Below, in pieces: positions 31,259 to 32,027 of a DNA stretch of 32,027 bases (positions within the stretch are counted from its first letter, which is position 1; each line of letters begins with the position of its first letter). This DNA comes from Clostridia bacterium. Its GTDB lineage: Bacteria > Bacillota > Clostridia > Christensenellales > Aristaeellaceae. The stretch is taken from contig JAUNMW010000014.1 of NCBI GenBank assembly GCA_030537395.1, positions 1-32,027 on the forward strand. The letters run 5' to 3'. The notes beneath the pieces were generated by a model that saw only the letters and a list, made by a program, of their open reading frames with translations, was not told the DNA's origin and did no database searches. Both the position numbers and the translations under genes were made by a program.

Positions 31259-32027
31259 TACCGCAGCTCCTCATAATTCCCCAGGAAAGTAAACTGATCG
31301 GCATCCTGGCGCAGCTGCTCCATCAGGCCCCGGATCGCGGGGTCCAGGATGGAGGCTTCAATATCGAAGAAGAAACGGAATTCAAAATCCTTGCCGGGGA
31401 TGGGTCGGCTTTCCAGCTTGGTCAGATTGACTCCCATCACGGAAATATGGCTGAGCAGCCGGTACAGGGATCCGGGCCGGTGGGCGGCGCTGAGCATGAG
31501 GGAAATTTTGTTGGCCCCCTCGTACACTTGCAGATCCTTGGCGATGCAGATGAAGCGGGTGGAATTATTGCCCGTATCGCTGACAGCGTCGGACAGCGTT
31601 TCCAGCCCATACAGCGCTTCGCACTCCTGGGAGGCAATAGCGGCCAGATCACGCCGTCCGGATTGTGCCACAAAGGCGGCGGACACAGCGGTGTTTTCCA
31701 TGGGGGTCACTTTGATCTGGGGATGGGCGGCCAGGAACGCGCCGCATTGGCGCAGGGCCTGCTCATGAGACACCACTTCCCGAACGTCCGCCAATTTTAC
31801 GCCGGGCAGGGCCAGCAGCCGATGCTCGATGCGCTGGCGGGCGGCCTTTACGATGTGGAAATGATGCTTTTCCATCAAATCGTACACCTGGGTAACGGAA
31901 CCGGCGGTGCTGTTTTCAATGGGCAGCACGCCGAAGGGACACATGCCCTTTTCCACAGCGTTGAACACGTCGTTAAAGGTGTTCATGTACAGAATATCGG
32001 CAAATTCAAACATGCGCTCGGTGATCT
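31258..32027 (-). CDS. pheA: Prephenate dehydratase with ACT domain, 5' end beyond the window
   Basis: Converts prephenate to phenylpyruvate in phenylalanine synthesis. The open frame continues past the right edge (I-T-E-R before the first Met at 32013), so the N-terminus is missing and a fused chorismate mutase domain cannot be excluded. The visible part has GVLPIENSTAGSVTQVYDLM, the catalytic Thr-Arg-Phe in NNSTRFICIAK, and a C-terminal ACT domain with PGSLYRLLSHISVMGVNLT and the ESRPIPG feedback motif, so Phe inhibition is expected. The stop overlaps the aroE-aroK start by one base, placing it upstream in the same operon. Confidence 0.95.
   Translation of the reverse strand, partial: ITERMFEFADILYMNTFNDVFNAVEKGMCPFGVLPIENSTAGSVTQVYDLMEKHHFHIVKAARQRIEHRLLALPGVKLADVREVVSHEQALRQCGAFLAAHPQIKVTPMENTAVSAAFVAQSGRRDLAAIASQECEALYGLETLSDAVSDTGNNSTRFICIAKDLQVYEGANKISLMLSAAHRPGSLYRLLSHISVMGVNLTKLESRPIPGKDFEFRFFFDIEASILDPAIRGLMEQLRQDADQFTFLGNYEELR

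Overview
The window looks like a chromosomal stretch of a moderately GC-rich Bacillota (probably class Clostridia, perhaps a gut lineage). The reasons are strong GGAGG-type ribosome binding sites, sigma-A promoters of the TTGACA/TATAAT kind, a T-box leader, an ECF sigma factor with a CGTCTAA-type promoter, and a Gram-positive style surface-polysaccharide locus. No rRNA, tRNA, CRISPR array, transposase or phage gene was seen. Genes are mostly on the minus strand; only 10.1-13.3 kb is on the plus strand.

Left part (1-5.96 kb, minus strand). The 5' end of ilvE lies at the window edge. It is followed by an unrecognised 185-aa protein and a Phd/YefM-RelE/ParE type toxin-antitoxin pair. Beyond these is the most unusual unit: a T-box leader with a readable candidate Leu (CTC) specifier, its own promoter and an attenuator terminator. 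It precedes two overlapping genes. One encodes a LeuA-like protein that keeps the LeuA regulatory domain but has lost the catalytic Arg/Asp and the metal-binding HxH. The other encodes a fusion of a sugar-isomerase-like TIM barrel with an acyl-CoA ligase. A short, synonymously diverged copy of the ligase's 3' end sits on the far side of the toxin-antitoxin module.

Middle (6.0-13.3 kb). leuS has its own promoter. Upstream of it is an aldo/keto reductase with two C-terminal 4Fe-4S motifs, preceded by a long dyad in its leader. Divergently on the plus strand are an ECF sigma factor, its overlapping membrane anti-sigma-like partner, and an HcaT-like MFS transporter.

Right part (13.4-29.4 kb, minus strand). 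This is a 12-gene surface polysaccharide cluster. In transcription order it holds a membrane metallophosphoesterase, a Wzz-like protein, a Wzz-like/degenerate-GGDEF fusion, an acyltransferase-3, a Wzy-like polymerase, a CDP-glycerol glycerophosphotransferase-like protein, two GT4s, a GT2, a Wzx-like flippase, a polysaccharide pyruvyl transferase and a ferredoxin/FrhB-type protein. Together they could assemble, decorate (pyruvyl, acyl or polyol-phosphate groups) and export a heteropolysaccharide by a Wzx/Wzy route. No priming phosphoglycosyl transferase or tyrosine kinase is present. The far right (29.6-32.0 kb) is an overlapping aromatic amino acid operon: pheA (partial), an aroE-aroK fusion, and aroQ.

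Small repeats are a second theme. There are two copies of a covarying GC-rich hairpin just after stop codons, inverted-repeat elements built of 7-bp units (one inside the T-box transcript, one inside the polysaccharide operon), and several regulatory dyads. All assignments were made by eye from translated sequence; no database search was run.
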